Shown: positions 6,245 through 9,061 of the stretch, one piece after another | How the letters are laid out: every line of letters begins with the position of its first letter | How positions within the stretch are numbered: the first letter of the stretch is position 1 | Assembly (NCBI GenBank): GCA_003161815.1 | Contig: PMNN01000062.1 | Location: 542-9,602 of the forward strand | Direction of reading: 5' to 3' | Length of the DNA: 9,061 bases | Source: Methanobacterium sp. | GTDB taxonomy: Archaea; Methanobacteriota; Methanobacteria; Methanobacteriales; Methanobacteriaceae | Notes under the pieces: model-generated | Database searches by the model: none | What the model saw: the letters and a program-made list of their open reading frames with translations, nothing else | What the model was told of the DNA's origin: nothing | Translations under genes and position numbers: made by a program

Positions 6245-7426
6245 TTAATCCTTTTTGCACACGTTTTGGTAGCAAGCTGCTTGTATACCATAGTTTTTTA
6301 CCATTCCAACTATTTCGCGCTGATCGGTTTCTTTATCTTCAAATGATACGGCTTGTTCCTGGTAGAGACTGAAGGGAGATTTCCTGCCTAAAATCCTTAA
6401 ATTACCTTTATGTAATCTTATTCTTACTATACCTGAGACTCGTTTCTGCATATTATCAATTAGACAATCAAGGTCTTCACGTAAGGGTTCATGCCATAAA
6501 CCATTGTAAATTAACTCTGAATAAGTTTGAGAAGTGTTTTCAGCGAATTTCAACTCTTCCCTGGTGAGTACAATTTGTTCTAAGGCTTTATGGGCGGTTA
6601 TTATCAGAACAGCGCCGGGTGTTTCGTAATTTTCCCTTGATTTGAGGCCTATGATACGATCCTCAATTATATCGATTCTCCCGATTCCATGCAATCCACC
6701 GATTCGGTTGCATTCTTTTATTATATCCACAGGATCTAATTTTTTTCCATCCAAGGCTACGGGAATTCCTTCTTCAAATCTTATTTCAAGTATTTGGGCT
6801 TCATCCGGTGCATTACTGCTCGAGCGAGTCCAGTTGAATGCTTCTTCCGGCATTTCCACCATAGGATCCTCGAGTATATCTCCTTCAATGGATCTACCCC
6901 AGATATTTTCATCTATACTATAAAGCTCGAAAATGGGTAGAGGTATACTATGAGATTTTGCGTATTCTATTTCTGCACTTCGAGTGAGGTTTAAATCTCT
7001 TACAGGTGCTATTATCTGGCAACTTGATCTGGATCGGATGGTGGATTCAAATCGGAATTGATCATTACCTTTACCCGTGCATCCATGGGATATAGCTATT
7101 GCATCCTCTTTTTTGGCTAGTTCAACGATTTTCATAGCTATCAGAGGTCTTGCTAGGGCTGTGCTTAAGGGGTATCCTTCATAAGTTGCGTTGGCTTTTA
7201 TAGCTTTAAATATGTAATCTGTGGCAAATTCGTCCTTAGCATCGATGGTGTAGTGTTTTGAAACACCGATTTTATGTGCAACTTGACTAGATCTTTTTAC
7301 TTCTTTTTCTGGTTGTCCGACGTCCACACAGGCTGTAATAACTTCCATATTATATTTTTCTTGAAGTAGTTTGATACATACTGATGTGTCGAGTCCACTG
7401 CTGAATGCTAGAATCACCTTTTCCAT
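6245..7426 (-). CDS. argG: Argininosuccinate synthase
   Basis: This cytosolic enzyme joins citrulline and aspartate with ATP to form argininosuccinate, the penultimate step of arginine synthesis. The protein has 393 residues, normal for the family. Conserved stretches are [13 protein letters not shown] (82-94), [14 protein letters not shown] (114-127), DLNLTRS (144-150), [10 protein letters not shown] (173-182), GGLHGIGR (243-250) and SRENYETPG (263-271). The ATP-pyrophosphatase loop near the N-terminus reads FSSGLDTS (8-15) where the family normally has SGGLDTS, so the first Gly is Ser10 (codon AGT at 7397-7399). I chose the ATG at 7426, which matches the usual MxKVxLAFS beginning and has a TGAT-containing site upstream. 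The ATGs at 7438 and 7435 lie directly after AAGG, too close for good initiation, but would add four or three residues. It is divergent from the M14-family gene. Confidence 0.95.
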   Translation of the reverse strand: MEKVILAFSSGLDTSVCIKLLQEKYNMEVITACVDVGQPEKEVKRSSQVAHKIGVSKHYTIDAKDEFATDYIFKAIKANATYEGYPLSTALARPLIAMKIVELAKKEDAIAISHGCTGKGNDQFRFESTIRSRSSCQIIAPVRDLNLTRSAEIEYAKSHSIPLPIFELYSIDENIWGRSIEGDILEDPMVEMPEEAFNWTRSSSNAPDEAQILEIRFEEGIPVALDGKKLDPVDIIKECNRIGGLHGIGRIDIIEDRIIGLKSRENYETPGAVLIITAHKALEQIVLTREELKFAENTSQTYSELIYNGLWHEPLREDLDCLIDNMQKRVSGIVRIRLHKGNLRILGRKSPFSLYQEQAVSFEDKETDQREIVGMVKNYGIQAACYQNVCKKD

Positions 7427-7484
7427 GTTCTTCATCATCCTTAATTATTTTATAATATTAATTAATTCTAAAAATATGAAATAG

Positions 7485-7498
7485 TTTTTTTTATACTC
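7485..7498 (-). promoter_or_regulatory. TATA box of argG
   Basis: On the minus strand GAG TATAAAAAAAA forms a strong archaeal TATA element. Transcription would start near 7467 and give a leader of about 40 bases before the ATG at 7426. A second AT-rich run, TATAAAAT, near 7450 is too close to the start codons to leave room for a leader. Confidence 0.55.
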
Positions 7499-7519
7499 TT
7501 ATAGAATAATCTTTAGAAT

Positions 7520-7531
7520 AAATATAATATA
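7520..7531 (+). promoter_or_regulatory. TATA box of the M14-family gene
   Basis: AAATATAATATA lies about 45 bases before the ATG at 7571, placing the transcription start near 7553. That leaves a short leader containing GGTGGA (7562-7567), the ribosome binding site, three bases before the ATG. Confidence 0.5.
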
Positions 7532-7570
7532 CACTAATTTATTAATCCTCAATTTAAACTTGGTGGATTT

Positions 7571-8320
7571 ATGGTCACAGAATTAAACATAAGAATAATA
7601 TCTCCTGAGACGGCTGGAAACATCCGTAAAAATCAGATTTTAATAGAGCACATCCCTGATGGTGATTTGAATTATAGAATACTAGAAATTGCTTTGAAAG
7701 GAACACCAATAATCAAAATGGGGGATGGTTATCCTAGAGTAATGTTAACTGCTGGAATCCATGGAAACGAGCTTCCACCACAAGTAGCTGCTTTAAGAAT
7801 GATTGAAAATCTTAATTCACAGGATATAAATGGGACAGTTTTCATCATTCCATTTACTATACCTCAAGCTACCATGAATGGTTCAAGACGATTTAAAGGA
7901 TTTGATATGAATAGGAAAGCTTCAAGTGAAGGTTACATTACTCATAAAATAATAGAAACTGTTAAATCCTTGAAAATAAATTCTTTAGCTGATTTCCATG
8001 CTACTAAACCTAATAGTAATCCTGGAGTTGAGAGTGTTTTCTGCTCAAAGAAACCATGTATTCTAAGTTTTAAAATAGCGGCACATATAAATAAAATTTC
8101 ATCGTCTAAGATTATTTGTCATGAAACTGCTGGAAGCTTATACAGCGGAGCATTGGAGGATGAATGTAATATAAGTGGAGTCCCGGCTGTAACTTGCGAA
8201 GTAGTGTCCAATAATAATAAAATAGATTCGGGGAGTCTTGATAGGTCATATTTACAGATGATGGCTTATTTGGATTATTTTGATGTGGTTAATCTATTTA
8301 ATGAATTGAAAATTAGATGA
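7571..8320 (+). CDS. Zinc-dependent deacylase of the M14 succinylglutamate desuccinylase/aspartoacylase family
   Basis: The 249-residue protein has the core of the AstE/AspA branch of M14 carboxypeptidase-like enzymes, which hydrolyse amide bonds of small N-acylated compounds. The zinc ligands are H64 and E67 in AGIHGNE (61-67) and H143 in LADFHAT (139-145). Substrate-binding residues are likely R106/R107 in NGSRRFKG and N114-R115 in FDMNRK. The catalytic Glu is probably E210 in VPAVTCEV (204-211). All expected catalytic positions are present, so it should be active. It lacks a signal peptide and membrane segments. The substrate cannot be told from the sequence; the divergent argG neighbour hints at amino acid metabolism but is weak evidence. 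The start at ATG 7571 is supported by GGTGGA. It is followed by about 400 bp without genes. Confidence 0.85.
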   Translation: MVTELNIRIISPETAGNIRKNQILIEHIPDGDLNYRILEIALKGTPIIKMGDGYPRVMLTAGIHGNELPPQVAALRMIENLNSQDINGTVFIIPFTIPQATMNGSRRFKGFDMNRKASSEGYITHKIIETVKSLKINSLADFHATKPNSNPGVESVFCSKKPCILSFKIAAHINKISSSKIICHETAGSLYSGALEDECNISGVPAVTCEVVSNNNKIDSGSLDRSYLQMMAYLDYFDVVNLFNELKIR

Positions 8321-8727
<407 letters not shown>

Positions 8728-9039
8728 ATGTTTATAGTGAGAATATTCTATGGAATAGCTTATTTCGCTGTTTTGTTATATGAAATAGGTAAAGCTACAT
8801 TGGATGTTGCAATAAGAACCGTGAATGGAGAAGTTGAACCAGTTGTGGTAGAGATAGAAACCGTACTCAAAAGACCCATTTCACAAACAATACTAGCTAA
8901 CAGTATTACTTTAACCCCTGGAACACTTTCAATCGATCTAGATTCAGAAAATCAGGTTTTAATAGTTGCAACTATAAGTCCCAGAAGTAAAGAAGAAGTA
9001 ATTCCATTTGAACCATATATAAAAGGGATGTTAGAATGA
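8728..9039 (+). CDS. ehbA: MnhE-like subunit, probable energy-converting hydrogenase B subunit A
   Basis: The 103-residue protein has one N-terminal membrane segment (about 2-22) followed by a cytosolic domain carrying the MnhE/MrpE signature LANSITLTPGTLSIDLD (56-72) and ending in PFEPYIKGMLE. True MrpE proteins of Na+/H+ antiporters are usually around 160 residues with more membrane segments. The short form fits subunit A of the Ehb complex, a membrane [NiFe] hydrogenase that uses the ion gradient to reduce ferredoxin with H2 for biosynthesis. In M. thermautotrophicus the ehb operon, as I recall it, begins with such a gene near argG. The start is supported by AGGGGAG seven bases upstream. 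Its stop overlaps the next ATG (ATGA), as expected for a tight operon. The alternative is a stand-alone Mrp-type antiporter operon; the genes after the window would decide. Confidence 0.8.
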   Translation: MFIVRIFYGIAYFAVLLYEIGKATLDVAIRTVNGEVEPVVVEIETVLKRPISQTILANSITLTPGTLSIDLDSENQVLIVATISPRSKEEVIPFEPYIKGMLE

Positions 9040-9061
9040 ACATACTGCTTATATCAGAATA
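9036..9061 (+). CDS. Start of the next operon gene (partial, eight residues visible)
   Basis: An ATG overlaps the stop of the ehbA-like gene as ATGA and opens a frame reading MNILLISE to the window end. By position it should be the MnhF-like subunit (EhbB), a small membrane protein, and the hydrophobic start agrees with that. Eight residues are too few for identification by similarity. Confidence 0.5.

Noticed and set aside
6642..6923. Open frame of 93 codons on the plus strand opposite argG
   Set aside because: It is antisense to conserved ArgG motifs such as [10 protein letters not shown]; it has no family resemblance.

Overview
The window looks like the chromosome of a hydrogenotrophic methanogen of the order Methanobacteriales, probably a mesophilic Methanobacterium-like species. 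The evidence is a formyltransferase of the methanogenic pathway (Ftr), a short MnhE-like protein that matches the first gene of the energy-converting hydrogenase B (Ehb) operon, a stand-alone small sulfite-reductase-like protein of the kind found in methanogens, Shine-Dalgarno sequences of the form GGTGAT, TATA-type promoters, oligo-T terminators and an AT-rich base composition. From memory, Methanothermobacter thermautotrophicus carries ftr, argG and ehbA close together (around MTH1259 to MTH1251). The order seen here fits that conserved neighbourhood.

Layout. 1-609 (+) is the 3' part of ftr, ending in a hairpin plus T9 terminator. Convergent to it, 632-2572 (-) is a two-transmembrane, RCK-type potassium channel whose usual C-terminal subdomain is replaced by three copies of a roughly 110-130 residue module. 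About 340 bp of AT-rich DNA follows, with an inverted repeat just upstream of the channel gene. A 60-codon gene (2913-3095, -) and the NAD(P)HX repair enzyme Nnr (3165-4637, +) then diverge from a tight shared promoter region. Nnr is followed on the same strand by a small siroheme/Fe-S protein (4691-5359), which ends in a hairpin terminator.

From 5471 to 7426 three genes lie on the minus strand. In transcription order they are argG (argininosuccinate synthase), a BofA-like small membrane protein and a PNPOx-like flavin-binding protein. Divergent from argG, 7571-8320 (+) encodes a zinc-dependent M14-family deacylase. About 400 bp without genes follows and contains a nested AT-rich palindrome. 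The last genes are the MnhE/EhbA-like gene (8728-9039) and the first codons of the next gene, overlapping it by ATGA (9036 to the window end).

How the genes relate. Most are housekeeping or central metabolism: the C1 pathway at the left edge, membrane energy conversion at the right edge, and arginine synthesis and cofactor repair between. They do not form one dedicated system. The least ordinary item is the channel, with its triplicated HSH/GVNL module and a possible second translation start that would make free regulatory subunits, as known for MthK. The substitution in the normally invariant SGG motif of ArgG, the uncharacterised 60-residue protein and the palindromic region before the ehb-like operon also deserve a second look. 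I saw no CRISPR array, insertion sequence, tRNA or rRNA.
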